From: Methanobrevibacter oralis
Lineage (GTDB): Archaea > Methanobacteriota > Methanobacteria > Methanobacteriales > Methanobacteriaceae
DNA length: 64,000 nucleotides
Assembly: GCF_001639275.1 (NCBI RefSeq)
Contig: NZ_LWMU01000048.1
Coordinates: forward strand, 90,301 to 154,300
Direction: 5' to 3'
In this document: positions 49,544-58,096 of the stretch, one piece after another
Layout of the letters: each line of letters begins with the position of its first letter
Numbering within the stretch: position 1 is the stretch's first letter
Notes under the pieces: model-generated
Told to the model about the DNA's origin: nothing
Seen by the model: only the letters and a program-made list of their open reading frames with translations
Databases searched by the model: none
Translations under genes and position numbers: made by a program

Positions 49544-50596
49544 TTAAGACAACATATCAAAATCAATTAACTCATCATAATGAATATCAACATTAGCAAT
49601 TTTTCCAATTATATCATCAACACGAGAAGGAGATATTCCAGTTCCTGGCCTTTTAAATGCAATATTCTCTTTAGTAATTTGAGTTCCTTTTTTAATATCC
49701 ATATTAGCTACAATTGAACGTCTAGCTTCTTTTCTTGCAGAATTTTCACAAATTAATGGTTGTTTAATTTTGTGACCTTTAAGTTTAGATAAAAATTCTA
49801 AATTCTTTTTAAATGTTTTTACATCCTCTGGATCCATTGCATGATAATGGTCATTTCCTTTAATAGATTTATCGAGAGTGAAATGTTTTTCTAGAATAAC
49901 AGCCCCATAATTATAAGCAGTTATTAAAACAAACATGTTTTCATCAGGTTTTGTATGATCAGAATATCCTATTTCATAATCTGGAAAATTTTCTTCAAGG
50001 TTTTTAATCATTAAAAGATTTGCATCTTCATAATCTGTAGGGTAAGCTAAAACACAGTGCATAATTGCAATATCACCAGTAGAAACATCTTCAATAGCTT
50101 TAACAGCTTGTTTGATTTCATTTAAAGTAGATGCGCCTGTAGAAAGCAATATTGGCTTATTTTTAGCTGCAATATACTTAATAAATGGAATATTAGTTAA
50201 ATCAGAAGAAGATATCTTATAAATATCCATAAATTCATCAAGATAATCAACAGACTCAAAATCAAAAGGAGTTGCTAAAAAAATTATACCAATTTCACGA
50301 CAGTAATCTGCTAATTCTTTATATTCATCTCGACCAAATTTATCAAATTTTTTAAACAGATCAAATTGTGAAGTTGTAGATTCCTCAGATAAATCCCAAT
50401 AAGATGAAGAACTCTTTGAAGCTATCGTTTCAGCTTTGTATGATTGAAATTTAACTGCGTCAATACCACAATCTTTAGCCTGTTTAATCATTATTTTTGC
50501 AGCATCTAAATCGGAAATATTTTCTTTTTTAGCTATATCATAAAAATTAACACCGATTTCACCTATTAAAAAGGGTTGTTTATTAAAGATATTCAT
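49544..50596 (-). CDS. neuB: N-acetylneuraminate / nonulosonic acid synthase
   Basis: A 350-aa enzyme condensing phosphoenolpyruvate with an N-acetyl-hexosamine to form a sialic-type acid. The TIM barrel starts PFLIGEIGVNFYDIAKKENISDLDAA and carries AVKFQSYKAETI, KISSSDLTNIPFIKYIA, KPILLSTGAS, and EKHFTLDKSIKGNDHYHAMDP. The C-terminal SAF (antifreeze-like) domain follows (SIVANMDIKKGTQITKENIAFKRPGTGISP). The length is normal. It is 9 bases downstream of the NeuA-PseG fusion. Sugar identity (Neu5Ac, legionaminic or pseudaminic) is not decided by sequence reading. Confidence 0.95.
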   Translation of the reverse strand: MNIFNKQPFLIGEIGVNFYDIAKKENISDLDAAKIMIKQAKDCGIDAVKFQSYKAETIASKSSSSYWDLSEESTTSQFDLFKKFDKFGRDEYKELADYCREIGIIFLATPFDFESVDYLDEFMDIYKISSSDLTNIPFIKYIAAKNKPILLSTGASTLNEIKQAVKAIEDVSTGDIAIMHCVLAYPTDYEDANLLMIKNLEENFPDYEIGYSDHTKPDENMFVLITAYNYGAVILEKHFTLDKSIKGNDHYHAMDPEDVKTFKKNLEFLSKLKGHKIKQPLICENSARKEARRSIVANMDIKKGTQITKENIAFKRPGTGISPSRVDDIIGKIANVDIHYDELIDFDMLS

Positions 50597-50605
50597 AGTA
50601 AAAAC

Positions 50606-52279
50606 CTACTTTAAATCATTTTTTAGTTCAAAATTTCTATACTCTTCTTTTAAAATTGAAACAATGTTTTCAAAACCATGCTTTAAATCAACACTAAGCA
50701 TTCTCCTATTAAACTCCTCTCTAATCTCAAAATCTGCTGAAAGTGTATTGAATTTATCAATGATCTCTTGTCTACTTACATCAGAACCAAGACCCATGTT
50801 TATAAATCCATTATTTGTATTTCCAAAAATATGTTTTTTCTCTCTAAGGTTTTGACACAAACAGATTGTAGGAACGCCTATAGAACAAATTTCATACATT
50901 GTCCTACCTGCAGATGTAAATATAATATCTGCTTTAAACATGAACTCACTAATATTTGAAACACTTTGGTAAATCTGAACATAAGGATTCATTTCATGCT
51001 TTGAAATAATACCTTCAACATCACCATATCCTAATCCCAAAATAACATTAATTCTGCCTTCAAAACCACTTTCAAGAATTGCATCTAATACTTTATCGGT
51101 GAGATTATTAGGGTCTGTTCCTCCAAAAGTGATTAAAACATTATTAATTGTTTGAGTGATTATTTTATGAGGTTGAAAATAAAATTCATCTTTTAAAATA
51201 TAGTATTTATGACTCGTGAAAATATTTTCCTTGCCTAATTCATGTTCATATAATGCATCAAAAACAACATTAGCTAACTCGGTTCCAGTTCCTAAATCTT
51301 CAAAATTACATACAAAATACCCATGATTTTGTAAACGAGCAATATATTTTCGAGAAGTATCTAAAATATCATTAATAACTATGTGAGGATTAAATTCATT
51401 TAAAAGATCAAATAATTCTTCTTGACCTTCATATGTTTTATATTGATAATTAGACCCATTAACAATATCTACACCTAATTGATGGTTTTCTCTTAAAAAA
51501 AACATCACATCGTGCTTTACTAATTTAGAAGCAATTGATAAACATCTGTAAACATGACCAGTTCCTATTACATCATAAGCATCTACAACAAGAGCTATTT
51601 TTTTCTTTCTTACATATGCGTCAGCTACCCACCAATCATCATAATTATCAATATCAACACTTTCTTCAGGAGTAACTTCAATTAAATCAATATTATTACC
51701 TAAACGAGAATCCTGAGTAACACAATGTCTCCTACTAGCTAAAATACTTCCAGTTTCACGATATAATTTAGGTAAAAATTGTCTATTAACTCTTTTTCTA
51801 TAAAGTGGGAAATATCTTTGATTATCTTCATCATATCCCCAATTTAAATGCCTATCATCCATGACGGAAATTACATTATCAATATTAAAATCTTCAAATT
51901 TTTCAATAACCCTATCCAAAGTTTCTACTTTTAAAAATGGAGAAGTAGGTTGTATTGTAATTACAATATCATACTCATCAAATGCTTGTTTTTCCTTTTG
52001 AATCATAGCGTCATAAATAACTGGATCTAATGGAACTTCATCACTAGCTAATTCTGCTGAACGTCTAATAACACTAGCTCCAAATTTATCAGATATCAAT
52101 GCAATTTCATCATCATCAGTAGTTACTACCACATCATCAACATATTTAGATGATTTAGCTACATCAATAGAATAAGAAATTAAAGGTTTATTATTAAGTA
52201 AACGAAGATTTTTACGAGGAATCCCTTTTGAGCCTCCACGAGCTGGAATAACAACTAGAATTTTATTATTATTAAACAT
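50606..52279 (-). CDS. neuA: CMP-nonulosonic acid cytidylyltransferase fused to a PseG-like sugar hydrolase/transferase
   Basis: A 557-aa two-domain protein. Residues 1 to about 225 are CMP-sialic acid synthetase: the CTP-binding VVIPARGGSKGIPRKNLRLL, VTTDDDEIA, TIQPTSPFLK and SVDIDNYDDWW are all clear. From residue about 228 a second domain starts KKIALVVDAYDVIGTGHVYRC, the PseG/GT-B signature, and later has ITFGGTDPNNLTDKVLDAI and FTSAGRTMYEICSIGVPTICL. PseG removes the nucleotide from UDP-sugars in pseudaminic acid synthesis, so the fusion links sugar release and CMP activation. Together with neuB it forms a two-gene operon. Confidence 0.92.
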   Translation of the reverse strand: MFNNNKILVVIPARGGSKGIPRKNLRLLNNKPLISYSIDVAKSSKYVDDVVVTTDDDEIALISDKFGASVIRRSAELASDEVPLDPVIYDAMIQKEKQAFDEYDIVITIQPTSPFLKVETLDRVIEKFEDFNIDNVISVMDDRHLNWGYDEDNQRYFPLYRKRVNRQFLPKLYRETGSILASRRHCVTQDSRLGNNIDLIEVTPEESVDIDNYDDWWVADAYVRKKKIALVVDAYDVIGTGHVYRCLSIASKLVKHDVMFFLRENHQLGVDIVNGSNYQYKTYEGQEELFDLLNEFNPHIVINDILDTSRKYIARLQNHGYFVCNFEDLGTGTELANVVFDALYEHELGKENIFTSHKYYILKDEFYFQPHKIITQTINNVLITFGGTDPNNLTDKVLDAILESGFEGRINVILGLGYGDVEGIISKHEMNPYVQIYQSVSNISEFMFKADIIFTSAGRTMYEICSIGVPTICLCQNLREKKHIFGNTNNGFINMGLGSDVSRQEIIDKFNTLSADFEIREEFNRRMLSVDLKHGFENIVSILKEEYRNFELKNDLK

Positions 52280-52368
52280 GATTATACCTAAATTAATTAT
52301 AATAAACTATAATAAAATATATGATTAAATATATTATATTAGTATATTATTAAATCTTCGGTGTTATA

Positions 52369-53415
52369 ATGAAAAATATGTCAAAAGAACTTATAGAGAG
52401 AATAAATGATATTGCCACACCAGTTAAAATAATGCACGTGTGTGGTTCTCATGAACATACAATAATGGAAAATGGAATTAGGAGTTTACTTCCAGAAGAA
52501 GTAGAAATTGTTGCGGGTCCTGGATGTCCAGTTTGTGTTGTTCCATCTCGTGAAATCGATGAATGTTTAGAACTTATCGAAAAAGGAGTTACAATTACAA
52601 CCTTTGGAGATATGTTAAGAGTACCTGGTTCTAATCAATCGCTTGCAGATGCTAAAGCTGAAGGTGGAGATGTTAGAGTTGTTTATGGAATTAACAAAGC
52701 TATTGAAATAGCTGAAAAAGAAGATAATGATGTAGTATTTATGGCTGCTGGATTTGAAACTACTGCTCCAACAACAGCTGCAGAAATATTATCTAAGCCA
52801 CCTGAAAATTTTTCAGTGCTTTCCTGTCATAGGTTAATACCTCCTGCAATTGATTATTTAATAAATTCAGGTCAAACAAATTTAGATGCATTAATCCAAC
52901 CAGGACATGTTTGTACAATTATTGGAACAAAACCATTAGAATACTTTTCAACAGACTTTGGAATTCCCCAAGCAGTAGCTGGATTTAACCCTTTAGACAT
53001 ATTAATGTCGGTATATATGATTTTAAGACAGATCCGCGATGAAACACCGAAAATAGACAACGAATACAATAGAGCTGTAAGAGAAGAAGGAAATGTTATT
53101 GCTCAAGAAATGATTGAGAAAGTATTTGAAGTTAGAAGTCGTGAATGGAGAGGATTTCCTAAAATACCAAATTCCATCTTAGAAATCAAAGATGAATTTA
53201 GTAAATACAATGCACGAAAAAAATATGATATTGAAGTAAAAGACGTTGAAAAAGCTCCTAAAGGATGTATTTGTGGACCAATTTTAAGAGGATTAGCTAG
53301 ACCTAAAGATTGTAAGCTATTTAGAAATGACTGTAATCCTCTACACCCCATTGGTGCATGCATGGTTAGTAAAGAAGGGACTTGTAATATAGCACACAGA
53401 TACTCAAAAATTTAA
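52369..53415 (+). CDS. hypD: [NiFe]-hydrogenase maturation protein HypD
   Basis: A 348-aa scaffold protein that, with HypC, assembles the Fe(CN)2CO unit of [NiFe] hydrogenases. The redox-active and iron-binding segments are visible: MHVCGSHEHTIMENGIRSLL, AGPGCPVCVVPS and MAAGFETTAPTTAAEIL. The C-terminal [4Fe-4S] cluster region has CICGPILRGLARPKDCKLF and ACMVSKEGTCNIAHRY. A GGTG lies five bases before the ATG. No other hyp gene is nearby. It is 10 bases before the phosphoglycolate phosphatase gene. Confidence 0.97.
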   Translation: MKNMSKELIERINDIATPVKIMHVCGSHEHTIMENGIRSLLPEEVEIVAGPGCPVCVVPSREIDECLELIEKGVTITTFGDMLRVPGSNQSLADAKAEGGDVRVVYGINKAIEIAEKEDNDVVFMAAGFETTAPTTAAEILSKPPENFSVLSCHRLIPPAIDYLINSGQTNLDALIQPGHVCTIIGTKPLEYFSTDFGIPQAVAGFNPLDILMSVYMILRQIRDETPKIDNEYNRAVREEGNVIAQEMIEKVFEVRSREWRGFPKIPNSILEIKDEFSKYNARKKYDIEVKDVEKAPKGCICGPILRGLARPKDCKLFRNDCNPLHPIGACMVSKEGTCNIAHRYSKI

Positions 53416-53425
53416 GTTGATAAAT

Positions 53426-54127
53426 ATGATAGAAGCAATAGCAGTAGATATTGATGGAACCATTACTGACAATGAAAGAAGAATCTGCATATCTGCAATT
53501 GAAGCATTAAGAAAAGCTGAAAATGCCAATATTCCTACAATAATAGTTACAGGAAATGTTGTAAATTATGCATATGCAACAGAAGTTCTTATTGGATGCA
53601 GTGGAGGATTAGTAGCTGAAAATGGAGGAGTTGTTTTCAAAGAAGGTGAAAACAACAATGCTGTTGAAACAATGATCCAAAGGGATTTCATTACCTCTGC
53701 TGAAAAACATTTAAAAGAAAAATTAGGTGAAAAATTTAGTAAGCATGCATCTCACGACAACATGTATAGGTTAACAGAAACTGTATTTTATAAAACAATA
53801 GATTTAAAAGAAATTAAAAAAGCATTAACAGATTTTAAATATATTGATGAACTTGAAATTTATGATAGTGGCTTTGCTTTACATATCACTGATAAAAGAA
53901 TTAATAAAGGAAGTAGTCTTAGATATTTATGCGAAAGAAACAACATAAATATGAAAAATGTAATGGCTATTGGAGACAGCCAAAATGATGAAGACTTTCT
54001 AAAAGAAGCCGGAGTAAAAATAGCTGTTGGAAACGCTGAAGACAAATTAAAAAACATTAGTGATTATGTTTGTAAAAATCAATTTGGTGATGGTGTAGCC
54101 GAAGCAATTGAAAAATTTGCATTATAG
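53426..54127 (+). CDS. Phosphoglycolate phosphatase (archaeal HAD family)
   Basis: A 233-aa HAD phosphatase of the archaeal PGP/sucrose-phosphatase-like type. The nucleophile motif is AVDIDGTITDNERR, motif II is TIIVTGN, and the C-terminal metal-binding motif is AIGDSQNDEDFLKEAGVKIAVGNAED, a C2B cap arrangement. The family hydrolyses 2-phosphoglycolate. A TTG three codons upstream is possible, but the ATG at 53426 gives the usual start (MIEAIAVDIDGT). It follows hypD closely and precedes pmbA, probably one transcript. Confidence 0.92.
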   Translation: MIEAIAVDIDGTITDNERRICISAIEALRKAENANIPTIIVTGNVVNYAYATEVLIGCSGGLVAENGGVVFKEGENNNAVETMIQRDFITSAEKHLKEKLGEKFSKHASHDNMYRLTETVFYKTIDLKEIKKALTDFKYIDELEIYDSGFALHITDKRINKGSSLRYLCERNNINMKNVMAIGDSQNDEDFLKEAGVKIAVGNAEDKLKNISDYVCKNQFGDGVAEAIEKFAL

Positions 54128-54138
54128 ATAGTGATAAT

Positions 54139-55443
54139 ATGATATATGAACTTTCTAAAAAAGCAGAAAATGAAGTTAGAAAAATTTGCGATGAATATGA
54201 AATATACATCAGCGAAGAAAAAAGTATAGAACTTGATTCAAGAAAAGATGAATTAAGCTTTGCAAAAGAAAATATTGAAAAAGGAATTGGAATACGAGTA
54301 ATAAAAGACAATAAAATTGGTTTTGCATTTACTACAAATATGGAAAAAATAGCTGATACTGCAATGCAAGCATTAGAAAATACCAAATTAAATCAAGATG
54401 ATGAATCTTATGAATTTTCAAGCATAAGCAAAGTTCCAACTATTAAAAAAACATATGACAAACAAATTAAGGATTTAAGTCTTGAAGAATATAGTGAATT
54501 TTTAAAAGACATTATAAATAAAAGTATTGAAAGTGGTTGTGAGGTTACTGGTGCTGGATTTTCAGCAGAAGAAATGAAAAGTTTAATTATAAACTCGAAT
54601 GGTGTTTCCATTGAAAATGAAGGAACTGGATATGGAGTAGGATTATCTGTAACCATCCAAAAAGATGGAAAAATTGCAACAGCGTATAACTCAGAATCTT
54701 CAAGATTTTTCGATATAGATGGTGAAAAACTAGCTAATGAAGTTTGTAATTTATCTAAAAATTCATTGAATACAAAATCAATAGAAACTGACAATTATTC
54801 AGTGGTTTTAGACTATTATGCTGCAACTGGCCTTTTACAAACATTTATGAGTGCTTTTGATGGTGAAAATGTTATAAGGCAAAGATCTATTCTTCAAAAC
54901 AAAATAGGTGAGGAAATTGTTAACCCATCACTTTCAATAATTGATAATCCTCTTTTAGAAAAAGGAATGAACACATGCAAATGTGACGGGGAAGGAACAC
55001 CTTCTCAAAAAACAAAACTTGTTAAAGATGGTATTTTAAATTCATTTATATATGATATTTATACTGCAAACAAAGCAAATACTAAGAGTACATCTAACGG
55101 ATATAGAAACTACCTAACAACACCAAAAATTTCACTATCAAACTTATGCCTAGAATTTAAAGAAATGACTGATATTTCAGAAATTGATAATGGAGTTCTA
55201 ACTACTAGTGTTTTAGGAGCTCATACTGCTAATCCAATATCTGGAGATTTTTCCGTTGAAGCAAGTAATGCATTTAAAATAAAAAATGGAGAATTAATCG
55301 AACCAATTAATAAAGCTATGATTTCTGGAAATATTTTTGAATTAATGAAAACCTGTGAAGGTTTAAAATCAAAAATTAAACAATATGGACCCTATATTCT
55401 TCCAAAGTTATTAGTACATAATCTAAAAGTAGTAGGTCAATGA
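54139..55443 (+). CDS. pmbA: PmbA/TldE-type subunit of a TldD-like metalloprotease
   Basis: A 434-aa protein of the TldD/PmbA family. Recognisable parts are the N-terminal EVRKICDEYEIYISEEKSIELDSRKDELSF, GAGFSAEEMKSLIINSNGVSIENEG, GEEIVNPSLSIIDNPLLEKG, and the C-terminal GDFSVEASNAFKIKNGELIEPINKAMISGN. The HExxxH zinc motif of TldD is absent at the expected place (ATGLLQTFMSAFDGE), so this is the non-catalytic TldE/PmbA partner. The active TldD is not in the window. TldD/E complexes degrade unfolded peptides and process small peptides. Confidence 0.92.
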   Translation: MIYELSKKAENEVRKICDEYEIYISEEKSIELDSRKDELSFAKENIEKGIGIRVIKDNKIGFAFTTNMEKIADTAMQALENTKLNQDDESYEFSSISKVPTIKKTYDKQIKDLSLEEYSEFLKDIINKSIESGCEVTGAGFSAEEMKSLIINSNGVSIENEGTGYGVGLSVTIQKDGKIATAYNSESSRFFDIDGEKLANEVCNLSKNSLNTKSIETDNYSVVLDYYAATGLLQTFMSAFDGENVIRQRSILQNKIGEEIVNPSLSIIDNPLLEKGMNTCKCDGEGTPSQKTKLVKDGILNSFIYDIYTANKANTKSTSNGYRNYLTTPKISLSNLCLEFKEMTDISEIDNGVLTTSVLGAHTANPISGDFSVEASNAFKIKNGELIEPINKAMISGNIFELMKTCEGLKSKIKQYGPYILPKLLVHNLKVVGQ

Positions 55444-55444
55444 T

Positions 55445-55985
55445 ATAAAAAAATGAATAAAGAGACATTATCGAACAATTAAAATTGAAGAAATCGAATT
55501 CATACAAGATTTGATTTTGGACTATGGTTGAAAATAGCATTTGGCATAAATTACACCAGTATCACAAAGTTAATTTCACTTATGATTGGAAAACAGACTC
55601 ATTTATCTACCCAATGGACAAACACTTCCATTATAAAAATGATAGGAAGTTAAATGGAGTTTTACATAGGGTATATTCAACAGACAAAATGTAAAAATTG
55701 TCCTGTGAAAGAAGAATTCACAAATAGTGGAGTTAGAGAAATTTTTGAACCTGCTAATGATTTAAGATGAAAAATAAAAGCAGATTATCAATCTCCTGAA
55801 GGAAAATTATATTATAAAAAAAGAGCAAATTTAAACGAAACACGCTTCGAATCACTTAGAAATGCACATAATTTCCAAAAAACTATAGATCGGATATGAA
55901 AAATGCAGAAAAAGAACTAAAAATTCATTCAATAACATATAACATGCAAAAAATACATGAAAAACTAAACATGACATTAATTTAA
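55445..55985 (+). mobile_element. Decayed IS transposase, C-terminal part
   Basis: No intact frame is present, but pieces of an IS1182-like DDE transposase can be read across frameshifts and stops. These are KNCPVKEEFTNSGVREIFEP (the CxxCxxxxxC-type cysteine region of such transposases) and then KIKADYQSPEGKLYYKKRAN with NETRFESLRNAHNF, corresponding to the usual E-x-x-F-G-x-x-K C-terminus. KELKIHSITYNMQKIHEKLN follows. Several stops (TGA, TAA) interrupt it. No terminal repeats of this element are visible. Confidence 0.75.
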
Positions 55986-56621
55986 ATAAAAAAGCAAATA
56001 ATTAAAAACTAACTTTAAAATAAATGGTATTCACCAAAATTAATTATTTTTGAATTTTAATAGTACATTTTTTCAATTTTTGAGTTTTAAAAGAATATCA
56101 ACAGTTTTTAATTAAAATTCCTGATAAAATAATTAATAATAGTATTACAAAATTAAATTTTGGCGAACACTCTAAAAAAAAACATAAAATAATTAACCAA
56201 GGATTTCGTTAAATTAAATCTATGAAAATTGCTCTGTTTCGCAAAAGAGTAATGAAGTGAAATTTCAAGTGTAAAAAAACTATATATGAATCCCACTAAA
56301 CCCATCCAAAGACAATAATCCTTCGACCAAAAATCAATCAAAAAATCAAATTATTGGACAGTCACATAAATAAAAATATTCATTTTTTACTTTAGCAGAA
56401 GTACTACACTACAAAACAAAGAAACTAAACTCAAAAGATGTATTGTACAATATTTACAGAGCCATACAATTATTTTAGACAATGGTTTCTACAAGGTTGT
56501 TTTTTTATAATTTTCTTATTTTCAACCCTTATATATTGAAGGGAAAATGATTTTAAAAAAGATATCTTGGATAATGTGTTAATGTTTCAAATATTTCCTC
56601 TGAAAAACATTCGTTTCAAAC
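55986..56621. other. AT-rich noncoding debris before the HxlR gene
   Basis: No supported gene. The segment 56380-56496 is a fragment of the same IS type found at 62.8-63.7 kb (separate entry). A 62-codon frame at 56153-56341 on the minus strand has no ribosome-binding site or recognisable features, and I do not call it a gene. Confidence 0.6.
56380..56496 (+). mobile_element. Solo 3' end fragment of an IS element
   Basis: The fragment ends with ATGGTTTCTACAAGG (56482-56496), the same terminal sequence as the element at 62.8-63.7 kb. 75 bases inside it is GAAACTAAACTCAAAAG, matching GAAACTAAATTGAAAAAC placed 71 bases inside the 63.7-kb end. The other end and the transposase are missing. Confidence 0.65.
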
Positions 56622-57011
56622 CTATTCAATATTTAATTTATCCTTAAACATTTTTTTGATTTCATCTTTTGTTTCATCATCATAATAATTGTTGTAAACA
56701 TCAGTATCTACAGTATACATTGCCAAATCATAAATAATGTTATTTAAAGCTAAGCCTTTGTCAGTTAATTTATAAACAATTGAAGAATCATCTGGATCAA
56801 TGGTTTTTTCTATGATATTGTTTTCTTGCATTTCTTTAAGACAACGGGACAATACTTTATTTGTCAATTCAGGTTTATCTTCTTTAAATTCATTAAAATG
56901 GGATTTTCCAAAAAACATATCACGAACAATTTGAATAACCCATTTTTTAGTAATAATGTTTAATGACAATTCAACGGGACAAAATTTCACGGTTTCTTCG
57001 ATGTTAGTCAT
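56622..57011 (-). CDS. HxlR-family winged-helix transcriptional regulator
   Basis: A 129-aa HxlR regulator. The family start is FCPVELSLNIITKKWVIQIVRDMFFGKSHFNEF. The conserved N-terminal cysteine (residue 11) is the one used for redox or electrophile sensing in characterised members such as YodB and HypR. The recognition helix region is ELTNKVLSRCLKEMQENNIIEKTI and the wing SSIVYKLTDKG. A C-terminal extension of about 30 residues is acidic/aromatic. It is divergent from the ABM-domain gene across a 170-base region with a palindromic operator, which it probably controls. Confidence 0.93.
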   Translation of the reverse strand: MTNIEETVKFCPVELSLNIITKKWVIQIVRDMFFGKSHFNEFKEDKPELTNKVLSRCLKEMQENNIIEKTIDPDDSSIVYKLTDKGLALNNIIYDLAMYTVDTDVYNNYYDDETKDEIKKMFKDKLNIE

Positions 57012-57027
57012 GACTAATTATTTGGGG

Positions 57028-57122
57028 TTTATAATATATTAAATTGTTTATAGGTGTCAATTTTGTCACTTAGTGTCAAAGCTGAAACTTAGTGTCTTAT
57101 TTGTTATTTAAAGTTTATATAC
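57028..57122. promoter_or_regulatory. Divergent promoter with HxlR-type operators
   Basis: The region contains a 17-base inverted repeat TTGTCACTTAGTGTCAA (57063-57079; TTGnCACTnAGTGnCAA). It also has a second ACTTAGTGTC at 57087-57096, direct to the first with a 19-base step, and a GTGTCAA near 57053. Box A elements flank it: GTTTATATAC (57113-57122) for the rightward gene, and a minus-strand TATATTATAAA (about 57028-57040) for the HxlR gene. The operators lie just upstream of the rightward box A. That position is compatible with activation of that gene or with repression of the HxlR gene. Confidence 0.65.
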
Positions 57123-57181
57123 TAGCTAAACAGTAATTTACTATATGCAATAATTGCATATAATTAAAAGGAGAAATTTAA

Positions 57182-57472
57182 ATGAATGTAAAAGCATATT
57201 TAGAAGTAACTATGACAATTGATGTTGAAAATCGTCCACAAGCAGCTGAAGTCTATTCAACTTATAGACAACCTTTTCTTGATGAAATTGAAGGTGCACT
57301 TACAAAAGAATTGCTTATTAGAGATGAAGATGTTCAAGTTATTCACGGTTTCGATAGTGTTGAAAATGCAAATGCATATCTTGAAAGTGAATTGTTTACA
57401 AAAACCGTTGCTCCAAAACTTGAACCAACTTGGGCAGCAGATCCTGAAATTAAAATTTATGAAGTAGCTTAA
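57182..57472 (+). CDS. Small dimeric alpha/beta-barrel (ABM-like) protein
   Basis: A 96-aa protein predicted to fold as a ferredoxin-like dimeric alpha/beta barrel, as in antibiotic-biosynthesis monooxygenase-type proteins. It has an N-terminal strand (AYLEVTMTIDVENRPQ), a long helix (FLDEIEGALTKELLIRDEDV), HGFDSVENANAYLESELFTKTVAPKLEP, and a final strand IKIYEVA. These small enzymes or stress proteins are frequently controlled by HxlR regulators in response to oxidants or quinones. A GGAG ribosome-binding site precedes the ATG. No catalytic residue can be assigned. Confidence 0.8.
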   Translation: MNVKAYLEVTMTIDVENRPQAAEVYSTYRQPFLDEIEGALTKELLIRDEDVQVIHGFDSVENANAYLESELFTKTVAPKLEPTWAADPEIKIYEVA

Positions 57473-57484
57473 ATTATGCTCAAT

Positions 57485-58096
57485 TCATTTTTTATTTAAT
57501 TCATTGAAATATAATATCTCATCAGATATAACTTCAAGTAAGGATTTATCGTGACTAACTGCCAGAATCCCTATATTATTTTTTTTAGCATAGTCTAATA
57601 ATACCTCCCATATTTGAACTTGTGTTACTGCATCAAGCATAGTACTTATTTCATCTGCAATAACAAATCTTGTTTTTGGATGTAATGACCTTAAAATTGA
57701 AAATCTTTGTAACTCACCACCAGATAATTCATTTGGCCATCTTTTTAACCATCCATCAGCAATACCAAATGTATTCCTTAATTCTCTTGATGGAACCCAT
57801 GACTCTTCAAGAACACTTTTCATTTTCCATTTAGGATTCATAGTTTTTTCAGGATGTTGAAATATTAGTTGAACAGGATTATAATCCTTAGAATCTATTG
57901 GATTATTATCAATTGTAACATCCCCATCATATTTTGGAATATATCCAGAAAGTATTTTGCACAAAGTACTTTTACCACTACCACTATCCCCAATTAATCC
58001 TATTACCTTATTATTTGGAATAGATATTGAAATATCATTCAAAATAGGAGAATCTTTTTTATAAGCAAATGAAATACTCTTCCCTTCAAGTTTCAT
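57485..58096 (-). CDS. ABC importer ATP-binding protein (OppF/NikE-like)
   Basis: A 203-aa ATPase. Walker A is GLIGDSGSGKSTL, the signature is LSGGELQRFSILRSL, Walker B is TRFVIADEIST, and the H-loop is AVSHDKSLL. It lacks the C-terminal peptide-transporter extension, making it shorter than many OppF proteins. ATG 58096 follows AGGAGGAAT and overlaps the stop of the upstream ATPase gene by 11 bases. A longer GTG frame from 58150 lies within that gene and is not used. It is the last gene of the transporter operon. Confidence 0.94.
   Translation of the reverse strand: MKLEGKSISFAYKKDSPILNDISISIPNNKVIGLIGDSGSGKSTLCKILSGYIPKYDGDVTIDNNPIDSKDYNPVQLIFQHPEKTMNPKWKMKSVLEESWVPSRELRNTFGIADGWLKRWPNELSGGELQRFSILRSLHPKTRFVIADEISTMLDAVTQVQIWEVLLDYAKKNNIGILAVSHDKSLLEVISDEILYFNELNKK

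Noticed and set aside
56153..56341. 62-codon frame on the minus strand
   Set aside because: It has no ribosome-binding site and no recognisable feature, and it lies in IS debris; treated as chance.
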